A DNA stretch of 56,331 nt from a virus. The notes under the pieces are model-generated. The model was not told the origin of the DNA. It saw only the letters and a list, made by a program, of their open reading frames with translations, and did no database searches. Numbering within the stretch: position 1 is the first letter of the stretch; each line of letters begins with the position of its first letter. The position numbers and the translations under genes are program-made. The stretch is taken from positions 1-56,331 of the IMG/VR virus record IMGVR_UViG_3300038426_000018; one strand, written 5' to 3'. Shown here piece after piece: positions 1 through 7,521 of the stretch.

Positions 1-252
1 CACAATAACGGACTTGTTCAACAGTATGCGGACTGGAAAATCAGCGGGTCCGCGCAACGTCATATTCGCGCCGAAGATGGAGGGATATTCGAACCTTTTG
101 AGAGCGCATGGTGGGCAAATCCTTATTCCAGCACATACGTCAACACCTTAACCGGCACGCCCGGTTTCAGCATCGCTTTTGCTGATTGCAGGACAGGCGG
201 ACAGGCGCGTTTCTATGCGCAGAGTTTCAGCGGATCCGCGACCGGCAAAAGA
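1..252. repeat. Left copy of 252-bp terminal direct repeat
   Basis: These bases match 56080-56331 with one difference, T at 127 against G at 56206. The repeat starts and stops in the middle of a fibre gene and the frame continues across the junction. That fits overlap of a circular or circularly permuted genome better than a packaged terminal repeat with defined ends. The mismatch changes a serine codon here to alanine in the right copy, which suggests population variation or an assembly-end error. Confidence 0.95.
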
Positions 253-1398
253 TTCATCGTTCAATCGAACAGCCATATTGGCACCGGAGGACACGCGCTA
301 ACCTGGTTGCCTGGCGACACAGCCGGCGAACTCGACGGTACCGGAACTTATGACGACACAGTGAGCGCCGCGCTCATAGGAACTGGCAGCGCGCCCAGCG
401 CAACAATTTATCTCGAGCCCGAACTTCCAGAAGAACCGTTTATGATTCCAGGGCCAGAGGGCAAAAAGGGCGACACTGGAGGCATAGGCCCCGCTGGCGG
501 TTCTGGCGTTCAAGGCCCCCCGGGAGTAGCTTTGATTTTAGAGCCGGATCCGTCTGAAGATCCAATGATGATTCCGGGTCCTATCGGAGCCACTGGCGCA
601 ACAGGAGCGGCCGGCGGACGCACTCAATTAACTCAGAACACAACTTACTATGTGCGCACGGATGGCAACGATTCGAACGACGGCAGCGCAAACAACTCCG
701 GTCATGCGTGGCTGACTCTGCAACATGCTATCAGTGTTTATCAGAGTTTGGACTGCAACGGCTACGATGTCACGATTTCCGTAGCGGACGGCACCTGGAC
801 GGCGGGGATGAATATTACTGGCAGACAGGGAGCCGGGAATTTATATCTCACAGGGAACGCGACCACTCCCGCGAACTGCGTTATCAACGCCACCAGCTCC
901 AACTGTCTCGGCGCTACCGGGCATCCGATGGGAAGCATCATATACTTCAATGGATTTAAGTTGACCACTACCACATCCGGCCAATGCATCTATGCCGCTG
1001 CGGGATCTCAGATTTACTATCATAACATTGAGTTTGGTTCTTGCGCGGGCTATCACATTCTGGTGCAGGGTGGCGCATCGCTTGTCTTGCTTGGAAACTG
1101 TAAAATTTCCGGAGGCGCCGGCAGTCACGTACTCGCCCAAACACAAGGAGGATGGTTCAACGGCACAAGCGGCGTCACTATAACCATAACTGGAACTCCG
1201 GCGTTTTCTCTGGCGTTTTTCTACATATCGGTACTCGCCCTTGCCGCTATTTCGAATACAGTAACCTGGAGCGGATCCGCAACCGGCAAAAGATACGTTT
1301 CAGATTCACTCAGCATCATAAATACCAATGGTTCCTCTTCAACCTATTTGCCCGGAAATGCTTCCGGTACAACTTCCAACGGAGGATTATATGTTTAG
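1..1398 (+). CDS. Beta-helix/collagen-like fibre protein, 3' part
   Basis: This is the carboxy-terminal part of the gene that starts at 55477; base 1 is the first base of a codon in that frame. The piece holds, in order, the end of a first beta-helix-like domain, a collagen-like stretch with Gly-Pro triplets such as GPEGKKGDTGGIGPAGG (about 440-625), and a complete second beta-helix-like domain opening with YYVRTDGNDSNDGS. Both domains end in a shared SATGKR motif followed by an LPG segment. Such domains usually form trimeric phage fibres that bind capsule or surface glycans. It lies between capsid and neck genes, so it may be a head fibre rather than a tail fibre (inference). It overlaps the next gene by 8 bases. 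Confidence 0.85.
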   Translation, partial: HNNGLVQQYADWKISGSAQRHIRAEDGGIFEPFESAWWANPYSSTYVNTLTGTPGFSIAFADCRTGGQARFYAQSFSGSATGKRFIVQSNSHIGTGGHALTWLPGDTAGELDGTGTYDDTVSAALIGTGSAPSATIYLEPELPEEPFMIPGPEGKKGDTGGIGPAGGSGVQGPPGVALILEPDPSEDPMMIPGPIGATGATGAAGGRTQLTQNTTYYVRTDGNDSNDGSANNSGHAWLTLQHAISVYQSLDCNGYDVTISVADGTWTAGMNITGRQGAGNLYLTGNATTPANCVINATSSNCLGATGHPMGSIIYFNGFKLTTTTSGQCIYAAAGSQIYYHNIEFGSCAGYHILVQGGASLVLLGNCKISGGAGSHVLAQTQGGWFNGTSGVTITITGTPAFSLAFFYISVLALAAISNTVTWSGSATGKRYVSDSLSIINTNGSSSTYLPGNASGTTSNGGLYV

Positions 1399-2248
1399 TG
1401 CGATTAGGCGATTGAGTGTTTTTGTGTTTCTGTCTCTGATTCTGATTTCAAGCGTTTCTTTCGCTCAAAGACAACTACTCAGCCAGAATACAACATTTTA
1501 TGTCCGCGTCGACGGAAGTGATTCCAACGATGGCTCGGCGGACGATCCGGCTGACGCTTTTCTCACTATCCAGCATGCAGTCGACGTGTACCAATCAATA
1601 GACTGCGCGGGATTCGATGTCACAATTCAGGTGGAAGACGGCGCATACACAAAGGGCGTCTTGATAACTTCTCGAGTAGGAGCAGGCAATTTGTACCTTA
1701 CCGGAAATCCAAACACGCCGGCGAATTGTTGGATAGCCGTTACCGGAGGCAATGCTATTTCCATTCAAGGTCACCCGCAAGGCAGCGTCGTGATTCTGAA
1801 TGGCTTCAAACTGAGCACCATTACCAGCGGTGAATGTCTTTTCTCCCAGGGCGGAGCCCAAGTCTTTTATAAAAACATCGAATTCGGATCGTGCGCAGGA
1901 TTTCACTTGAACGCCAACGAAGATGGGATTTTCTATTTAATAGGCCCTTGCAAGATTTCAGGCGGAGCGATAGCGCATATCGTCGCTCAAGTGGGCGGAA
2001 AATGGCTTAATATTGCGGGTCCGGTAACGATAACGATTGTGGGAACGCCCGCTTTTTCTCAAGCCTTTTGCTGGGCTGTCAATTTGGGTTTTGCGGGTAT
2101 AACCAATCAAATAACCTGGAGCGGATCCGCGACCGGAAAGAGATACGAATCCGATAACCTATCGGTTATCACTACATACAGCGCGGGAGCGAATTACTTG
2201 CCGGGCAGCATAGCGGGAACGACAATGTACGGCGGAGTCTACATTTAA
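1391..2248 (+). CDS. Beta-helix fibre paralogue with an N-terminal signal peptide
   Basis: This 285-residue protein is a paralogue of the second half of the preceding fibre. It shares the QLLSQNTTFYVRVDGSDSND opening, the SATGKR motif and an LPG ending. The start at 1391 is chosen because GGAGG lies at 1381-1385. Instead of the collagen-like stalk it begins with a short basic segment, a hydrophobic core (VFVFLSLILISSV) and an SFA/Q junction, a classic signal peptidase I signal. An exported phage fibre domain is unusual. It could be displayed on or secreted from the infected cell, or it may be a host gene fragment captured during recombination. Base composition is lower in G+C than in the genes downstream of 2736. 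Confidence 0.8.
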   Translation: MFSAIRRLSVFVFLSLILISSVSFAQRQLLSQNTTFYVRVDGSDSNDGSADDPADAFLTIQHAVDVYQSIDCAGFDVTIQVEDGAYTKGVLITSRVGAGNLYLTGNPNTPANCWIAVTGGNAISIQGHPQGSVVILNGFKLSTITSGECLFSQGGAQVFYKNIEFGSCAGFHLNANEDGIFYLIGPCKISGGAIAHIVAQVGGKWLNIAGPVTITIVGTPAFSQAFCWAVNLGFAGITNQITWSGSATGKRYESDNLSVITTYSAGANYLPGSIAGTTMYGGVYI

Positions 2249-2273
2249 GGCAATCATTTAAAAGGGGGAAACC

Positions 2274-2645
2274 ATGGCAGCAAACAAACAAATCAGATTC
2301 GGCCCTGTGGCCTTAGGGAATACAGCCGCAAACATCGTCAACCCGGCCCTGGGCGCTCTCACCGGCCCGGTGGGATTCACCATGACGCAGCTTTATGTCA
2401 TCTTGAAGCATATTCGCCTCGTCAACAAAACAGCCGGCGCTATCACCGTCTCTCTGTATGTCGGAGCAACCGCAGGCAGCGCGGCCGGAACTGAATTTCT
2501 TGGGACGGCGCTCTCTATCCCAGCCAATTCATATGTTGATTGGTATGGGGCGCTCAGATTGGATTCCGCAGATTTCCTAAGCGGACTAGCCAGCGCGGCA
2601 ACCTCAATCACTTTCGTAGCTGAGGGCGAAATCGGAATTTCGTAA
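2274..2645 (+). CDS. Small structural-type protein, unknown
   Basis: This 123-residue protein has many alternating Ala, Gly, Thr and Val residues and no transmembrane segment or catalytic motif, as expected for a compact beta-rich phage accessory protein. An AAAAGGGGG-type ribosome binding site precedes the ATG. It follows the two fibre genes and shares their more mixed codon use, so a role as a fibre partner, base or decoration protein is reasonable inference. No function is recognised. Confidence 0.7.
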   Translation: MAANKQIRFGPVALGNTAANIVNPALGALTGPVGFTMTQLYVILKHIRLVNKTAGAITVSLYVGATAGSAAGTEFLGTALSIPANSYVDWYGALRLDSADFLSGLASAATSITFVAEGEIGIS

Positions 2646-2657
2646 CAAAGGAGATTT

Positions 2658-2726
2658 ATGGGACCAGCGGAAATATGGCCTATGATTGCGGGCGGCGCTG
2701 CCGTGGTTTTCGGCGCCGCGAATTGA
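2658..2726 (+). CDS. Putative 22-residue hydrophobic microprotein
   Basis: AAAGGAG (2648-2654) sits just upstream of an ATG that opens a 22-codon frame ending at TGA 2724-2726. The peptide MGPAEIWPMIAGGAAVVFGA plus two residues is short and hydrophobic enough to cross or insert into a membrane. It fills the gap between the fibre accessory gene and the connector gene. The ribosome site is as good as those of neighbouring genes, but the frame is too short for composition to prove coding. Confidence 0.4.
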   Translation: MGPAEIWPMIAGGAAVVFGAAN

Positions 2727-2735
2727 GGTGACGCG

Positions 2736-3593
2736 ATGGCCGTCCAACAGATCAGCGAAAAGATGATCGGAACCGCAGACGGGACGAACGCGGTGTTCAA
2801 CACGTCGAAGGTTCCCAACGCGGACACGATCTCGATTTTCGTCGACGACGCGGCAGTCGCTATGGCTTCGGTGGACCCGAACGACCCGACGAAGTTCACC
2901 CTGGCTTCTCCTCCTGCGTCGGGGCATCGGCCGTTCGCGGTCTACCTGTTTTCCGCAGCGGACGACATCGACTTCGTCACGGTCGCACAGGTCAAAGGCA
3001 TCGGAGAGATAACGACCTCGAAAGACGACGGCCAACTGCAGGATCTCATCACGTATTTCGCGGAGTTTTTCAACGGCCAAACCGGCTGCCGCGTCCACAA
3101 CAGAATCTTGCCCATCACCGATGACCCGCCTTATGACGGACCCGGAGGGCAGAAACTTTTCTTGCGCAATTATCCGATCCGGTCGATTCAGACCGTCATG
3201 GTCAACGGCGTGACTCTCCCGATCGCTGCCGGCAGAACCGACGGCGGGGTGGTGATAACCAATAACGGCCGCGCGATTGCCCTGCGCCCTCCTGCAGGCT
3301 CGATGCAATGGAGTTTCCAATCGTACCCGTTGGGCATCGGGGCCTGGCAGTTCTCCCAGGGAATCGCGAACGTGTACGTGGACTACACCGCAGGCAACGA
3401 CGGGACGCCAGCGGACCTCTCGCAGGCCACGGCCGAGCAGATCGCGATCGAGTACAAGCGGAAAACCTATTTCGACATGAGGTCGAAAGTCCAATCGGTC
3501 GGAGGCGGGAGCGCAACCACGACCTATCGGGACTGGCACCTCACGCCGAAGATGCAGCGAATCTTGATGAAGTATTCGAGGCTCACCGTATGA
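2736..3593 (+). CDS. Head-tail connector (adaptor) protein
   Basis: This 285-residue protein is the likely adaptor that docks beneath the portal and closes the filled head. The middle and end resemble the gp6-like connector family: a helical part (about 85-105), a beta segment FLRNYPIRSIQTVMVNGV, a DYTAG strand, and a terminal helix ending LTPKMQRILMKYSR. The first 80 residues form an extra domain not typical of the shortest family members. Its stop overlaps the next start (ATGA at 3590), and it begins the neck and tail gene run. Confidence 0.75.
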   Translation: MAVQQISEKMIGTADGTNAVFNTSKVPNADTISIFVDDAAVAMASVDPNDPTKFTLASPPASGHRPFAVYLFSAADDIDFVTVAQVKGIGEITTSKDDGQLQDLITYFAEFFNGQTGCRVHNRILPITDDPPYDGPGGQKLFLRNYPIRSIQTVMVNGVTLPIAAGRTDGGVVITNNGRAIALRPPAGSMQWSFQSYPLGIGAWQFSQGIANVYVDYTAGNDGTPADLSQATAEQIAIEYKRKTYFDMRSKVQSVGGGSATTTYRDWHLTPKMQRILMKYSRLTV

Positions 3594-4228
3594 TTTATTC
3601 GTTCTCGAACACCGACCAGATCCTCGTGGCGAAGTTGCGCGGGCGAGGCCCGATCCTGATAAAGGCCCTTTCGAACAAGTTGAACAACCTGGGCCTGCGC
3701 CTGCAATCGAAGATCCGGACCGAGAAGCTGGAAGGAGGAACGCCGCTGCATCGGAGGTCGGGCGAGCTCTCCCGGTCGGTGCAGTTCTTTCCGACCGAGG
3801 CCTCGGGCAGCCGGTTGGAAATGCGCGTCGAGGCGGCCGGGGCGACGGCCTTCTACGGAAGGATTCACGAGCGCGGAGGGCGGGGCACCTACGAGATCGT
3901 TCCGAAGAACAAACAGGCCCTCGCCTTCGGAGCCGGTGAATTCGCCGTGCCTCTGCGCGGGGGCGGGGTCGCTTCGAAGTATCAAATTTTAAAAGCCCTG
4001 TCGAGCCGCACCGAGTCGACCCACGCCTACGGAGCCAGGCTGGCGCGAAGAGCGCCGATGGCCGAATTCGAAGGCGGTCAGATGACTTCTTCCGGAATGG
4101 TTGTCGTGAAGAAAGTCGTCCACCCGCCGCTGCCGGCGAGGCCGTTCATGAAACCCGCGTACGAAGAGATGAGGCCCACGATCGTTTCGGAATTGCAGCA
4201 GACGACGAACGAGGCCCTGAAAGGTTGA
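3590..4228 (+). CDS. HK97 gp10-like neck protein
   Basis: This 212-residue protein has the features of the HK97 gp10-like family of neck or tail-completion proteins: an N-terminal amphipathic helix, a central basic and glycine-rich beta region with HRRSGELSRSV and YGRIHERGG, and the late motif PPLPARPFMKPAYEEMR, which matches the family ending 'P.RPFl.pA'. It starts by ATGA overlap with the connector gene and is followed by the likely terminator, the usual order in siphoviruses. Confidence 0.8.
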   Translation: MIYSFSNTDQILVAKLRGRGPILIKALSNKLNNLGLRLQSKIRTEKLEGGTPLHRRSGELSRSVQFFPTEASGSRLEMRVEAAGATAFYGRIHERGGRGTYEIVPKNKQALAFGAGEFAVPLRGGGVASKYQILKALSSRTESTHAYGARLARRAPMAEFEGGQMTSSGMVVVKKVVHPPLPARPFMKPAYEEMRPTIVSELQQTTNEALKG

Positions 4229-4689
4229 CCGTGAAAGGCAAACCGAAAAGAGAAGATCTTTATCAGGCTTTGTTCAAGCACGTGTGTCAGACGCCTTGCC
4301 CCGACGGGCAATCCTGGGGAAAGCAGATCCGGGGATTCGTGGAGGTCGCGAACGTGGCTTCGGCGGACCAACCGGCCATGTGCCTCGCGAAAGGATTCGA
4401 GCGGGCGGTCCGCAGGCGAGAGGAAGGCGTCACCACTTGGGATTGGGTTTTCGGCTTGTGGATTTATTTCCGCGTCAACGCCACGGTCGTCGACGCCGAT
4501 TGGAAATTCACGGACGACGTGATGGACGCCCTCGACGCGAACCTGGCGGCCTTCCCTGCAGACATGCAGTCGCTCGGGGGGATCGTCAACGATTGTTTCA
4601 TCGAAGGCGAAATCGCGCCGATGCCCGACCCGGAACAAACTCAGCAGCAAACGTTGATCGTGCCGATCGTCGTCGTGACGGGCGACTGA
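4225..4689 (+). CDS. Tail terminator / completion protein
   Basis: This protein of about 154 residues lies exactly between the gp10-like neck protein and the tail tube gene, where siphoviruses encode the tail terminator. It has a helical start, a strand-rich middle (WDWVFGLWIYFRVNATVV) and a beta-strand ending (LIVPIVVVTG). The start is ambiguous: TTG 4225 overlaps the previous stop, and GTG 4231 is two codons later. The assignment rests mainly on size, fold pattern and position. Confidence 0.65.
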   Translation: MTVKGKPKREDLYQALFKHVCQTPCPDGQSWGKQIRGFVEVANVASADQPAMCLAKGFERAVRRREEGVTTWDWVFGLWIYFRVNATVVDADWKFTDDVMDALDANLAAFPADMQSLGGIVNDCFIEGEIAPMPDPEQTQQQTLIVPIVVVTGD

Positions 4690-4742
4690 TCCGATAATAC
4701 AACCGGGGCGCGAAGGCGTCCCCTTTCAAAGGAGACAGATCC

Positions 4743-5492
4743 ATGAAGCAATTCGGCATCGGTTTGGTGGTCGGAGTTCCTACCAGCGCAGGAAACCTCG
4801 CCACGCCTTCGTTTCCCCAACGGTTCGGCGTGATCAAGGAAGCCCAGGTGGAATTTTCCGGCAAGCTTGAAAAACTTTGGGGCCAGAACAAACTGCCGGA
4901 CGACATCGCGGCGTCCGACATGGAATTCAAAGGCAAGGCGGCCTTCGCGGAAATAGAGTCCGACGTCTACAACTCTTTGTTCTTCGGGGACGTCATTTCG
5001 ACCGGGTCGAAGAAGATGGTTTCGGACGAGGCCCCCGCAGCGGTCGCGGGCAACAACTTCACGGTCGCGAACGGCGGCAACAACTTCTATCAAAACTTCG
5101 GGCTGCGCTACGCGTCGACGGGCGTCACCCTCGAACAGGTCGGAGCGGGGAACGAGGCCACCGGCAAGTACAGCGTCAGCGCGACGGGCAAATACACGCT
5201 CGGAGGGAACGACGCGGGCAACAACGTGTTGTTCCTGGTGTCCTACGCCTACACGTCGACGGCCGGGAAAACCCTGTTGGTTACCAACCACCTGCAAGGG
5301 TACGGCCCGGTGTTCGAACTCTGGCTGTCGATGCCTTACCAGGGTGACAACGGCGTCCACCTGTTCCAATGCAAGTCGTCGAAAATGAGCCTGCCCCTCG
5401 ACAGGGCGAAGCACGTTTTCTCGGACTTCGAGTTCGAGTCGTTCCCGAACGCGGCCGGAAGCATCATGGAGTTTTTCCAAACCACCGCGTAG
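4743..5492 (+). CDS. Major tail (tube) protein
   Basis: This 249-residue protein has an AAAGGAGACAG ribosome site. The sequence is strand-rich with few charged runs. Features include an opening GIGLVVGVPT, a conserved-looking FGVIKEAQVEFSGKLEKLWG segment split over residues 29-48, and a C-terminal part ending HVFSDFEFESFPNAAGSIM, a pattern seen in tube proteins that polymerise into the tail. It is followed by an inserted enzyme gene and then the tail chaperones. In most siphoviruses tube and chaperone genes are adjacent, so the enzyme gene is an insertion in this module. Confidence 0.75.
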   Translation: MKQFGIGLVVGVPTSAGNLATPSFPQRFGVIKEAQVEFSGKLEKLWGQNKLPDDIAASDMEFKGKAAFAEIESDVYNSLFFGDVISTGSKKMVSDEAPAAVAGNNFTVANGGNNFYQNFGLRYASTGVTLEQVGAGNEATGKYSVSATGKYTLGGNDAGNNVLFLVSYAYTSTAGKTLLVTNHLQGYGPVFELWLSMPYQGDNGVHLFQCKSSKMSLPLDRAKHVFSDFEFESFPNAAGSIMEFFQTTA

Positions 5493-5500
5493 GAGGTCCG

Positions 5501-6736
5501 ATGGCGTTCACACCCAAGAAAACGTTGTTCACGCTGGCGGTCGACGATTACCCGAAGGAGATCACGGCGCTGACCTTCCCGATGCTGCAGGGATACGCGG
5601 AGAAGATCGGCGCCGACTTCCACGTCATCACCGAACGCCGTTTCCCCGATTGGCCGGTGGTCTGCGAGAAATGGCAGATCCACCGCTTGATGCAGGAACT
5701 CGGGAGCATGTGGGGCGTCTTCTTCGACGCCGACGCGCTGGTGCACCCCGAGACTCCGGATTTCACGGGCCTGCTGCCGTTGACCACCGTCGCGACGTGG
5801 AAACGGGACAGCGCGGGCCTGCGTTACAAACTCGATCGCCATTTCATCCGGGACGGCCGCTCGATCGGGACCTGCGGATGGTGTTCCATCGCCAGCTACA
5901 TGTGCCTCGACCTGTGGAAGCCGCCCGACGACCTGACGTTCGAGCAGGCGCTCGACCAGGTTTACCCCACGGTCGGGGAAGCCTCGAAAGGAATGGAGCG
6001 CAGCCACCTGTTGGACGACTATATTCTTTCGCGGAACATCGCCGAACGGCATTACGATTTCATCACCCTCGAAAACCTCCTCGGCAAACTCAGCCTGTTG
6101 AACATGAGTTTTGCCGTTCACGGTTACCTGATGAGCGTCGAGGACAAAGTGGACCTCCTGAAGACGACCCTTCGGACCTGGCGTTGCGGCCCGCCGTTGC
6201 CCGAGCCGGAAACGGTCTACAAGTCGCCCGGGATCGAAGGCTGGATCACGGACGAAGAGTTGCAGTGGTTGTTCGAACAGGCCCGGAAGCGCCGAAGCGT
6301 TTTGGAGGTCGGCTCTTGGTGCGGCCGGTCGACCCACGCCCTGCTGTCCGGATGTCCGGGGATCGTCATCGCGGTCGACACCTGGAAAGGTTCACCGACG
6401 GAACGGGCGGGACCCCACCGGAGGGCAGCCGAGGACCCGGAGTCGGTCTATTCCGATTTTATGAAGAACGTCGGGGCCATGCCGAACCTGCAGATCCTCC
6501 GCATGGATTCGATCGAGGCTTCCCGGAAGTTCGGGAACAAGTGCCTCGACATGGTGTTCCTCGACGGCAGCCACGAGTACGAGGATTTCAGTCGGGACCT
6601 GGCGGCCTGGATTCCGAAAACCCGTTTCATTTGCGGGCACGATCGGAACCAGGAAGGCGTTCCTTTGGGCCTGAAGGAAGCCGGGATTCAAATCTTGGAA
6701 GGGCCAGGGTCGATCTGGATAGGCGACCTGGTATAA
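5501..6736 (+). CDS. Glycosyltransferase-methyltransferase fusion enzyme
   Basis: This 411-residue protein starts at ATG 5501, five bases after AGGAGG (5491-5496). Residues 1 to about 235 resemble a GT-A glycosyltransferase: the motif VFFDADALV carries the D76-A-D78 metal and sugar-nucleotide site. Residues about 255-411 resemble a class I SAM-dependent methyltransferase: glycine motif VLEVGSWCGRSTHAL (about 266-280), then an acidic loop, and VFLDGSHEYEDFSRDLAAW (about 351-369). The fusion could add a sugar and methylate it or a neighbouring group. Its location between tail tube and chaperone genes suggests modification of a virion protein or host glycan, but DNA cannot be excluded. The substrate is unknown. 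Confidence 0.8.
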   Translation: MAFTPKKTLFTLAVDDYPKEITALTFPMLQGYAEKIGADFHVITERRFPDWPVVCEKWQIHRLMQELGSMWGVFFDADALVHPETPDFTGLLPLTTVATWKRDSAGLRYKLDRHFIRDGRSIGTCGWCSIASYMCLDLWKPPDDLTFEQALDQVYPTVGEASKGMERSHLLDDYILSRNIAERHYDFITLENLLGKLSLLNMSFAVHGYLMSVEDKVDLLKTTLRTWRCGPPLPEPETVYKSPGIEGWITDEELQWLFEQARKRRSVLEVGSWCGRSTHALLSGCPGIVIAVDTWKGSPTERAGPHRRAAEDPESVYSDFMKNVGAMPNLQILRMDSIEASRKFGNKCLDMVFLDGSHEYEDFSRDLAAWIPKTRFICGHDRNQEGVPLGLKEAGIQILEGPGSIWIGDLV

Positions 6737-6868
6737 GGCTATGGCTTTGCGTACCGCAGCACCGCTGCAAAGAGATCGTGACAAGGCGTGGGTGTTTACA
6801 TTACCCTCGTCCCCGACCTCGACAGCGACCGTTTAAAACGAAGTTTTCGTTCGGGAAGGAGAACGAGC

Positions 6869-7204
6869 ATGCGAACCAAGGAAATTGACATCGACGGGCA
6901 GAAATACAAGATCGGCGCACTGAGTTTCGACCAGGTGGAAGCCTACCTCGCGCCTATGCCGGAGAACCTGGAAACCGACGACGAGAAGGCGAAAGCCTAC
7001 AGGACGCGGGCGATCGAAATGATCTGCAGCGGACTGAACAACGGCATCCCGGAATCGAACGGGAACGTGCAGAAGGGTTGGGACGAAGCCCGGTTCCGCA
7101 AGGAGTGCGATTACGTGGTGTTCAACAAGCTGCACGACGAAATTCTTATCTTCTCCGGCCTGAAGCTGGAGACCCCGAAGCCCGAACTGCCGGGGGGGGT
7201 GTAG
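6869..7204 (+). CDS. Tail assembly chaperone, short form
   Basis: This 111-residue protein begins at ATG 6869 after GAAGGAG and ends at TAG 7202-7204. Position (before the tape measure), size and acidic helical composition match the short tail chaperone (lambda gpG type), which binds the tape measure protein and recruits tube subunits. The last in-frame codons run through eight consecutive G residues (7192-7199), allowing a -1 shift. Between the previous gene and this start lie 132 bases with a short 31-codon frame (6741-6836) and a small hairpin; neither is convincing. Confidence 0.8.
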   Translation: MRTKEIDIDGQKYKIGALSFDQVEAYLAPMPENLETDDEKAKAYRTRAIEMICSGLNNGIPESNGNVQKGWDEARFRKECDYVVFNKLHDEILIFSGLKLETPKPELPGGV

Positions 7205-7521
7205 GCTCCGAAATCGATTTCGCCGACATTAGGAGCCGGATCGCCACGGCGACCGGGACGTCCTGGCCCGACATCGGCCGAATCCCCTGGCCCGACGTTT
7301 TGGCCTTGCATCGGCATTGGACCATGTTCCCACCGGCGCACGTGACCCTGGCCCTGATAATCGGAGCGGCCGGGAAAGCGACCTCGAACCAACCAGATCG
7401 GATCCGCGAGGAGGAGGACCGAGCGTTCGCCTCGTTGGGACCTGCGAGATCGTTCGATTCCCTGCCTCCGGTCGTCCAAGAGTTCCTGAAGGAAAACACC
7501 GGCAAACAGAAAGAGGTCTAA
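6869..7521 (+). CDS. Tail assembly chaperone, -1 frameshift long form
   Basis: Reading zero frame to 7198 and then slipping back one base joins the short chaperone to an open frame that begins GVGSEIDFADIRS and stops at TAA 7519-7521. This gives about 217 residues. The downstream part has no good independent start near its beginning, and its codon use matches the genome from the shift point on. This reproduces the G/GT arrangement known for siphophage tail chaperones, where the extended protein binds tube subunits. The long form stops immediately before the tape measure ATG at 7522. Confidence 0.75.
7192..7198 (+). other. Slippery heptamer for -1 frameshift (G GGG GGG)
   Basis: In the chaperone frame, codons 7193-7195 and 7196-7198 are both GGG and are preceded by G7192, giving the form X XXY YYZ with all bases G. 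The zero-frame stop follows two codons later at 7202. The -1 frame stays open to 7521. All-G slippery sites are less common than A-containing ones but allow full re-pairing. Confidence 0.75.

Noticed and set aside
1-252. Terminal repeat as a packaged direct terminal repeat (T7-like ends)
   Set aside because: It lies inside a gene, has a mismatch and is of a size expected from assembly overlap. Coverage data would be needed to claim defined ends.
6741-6836. 31-codon frame between the glycosyltransferase-methyltransferase and chaperone genes
   Set aside because: It has only a poor ribosome signal and no recognisable sequence; too short to support.
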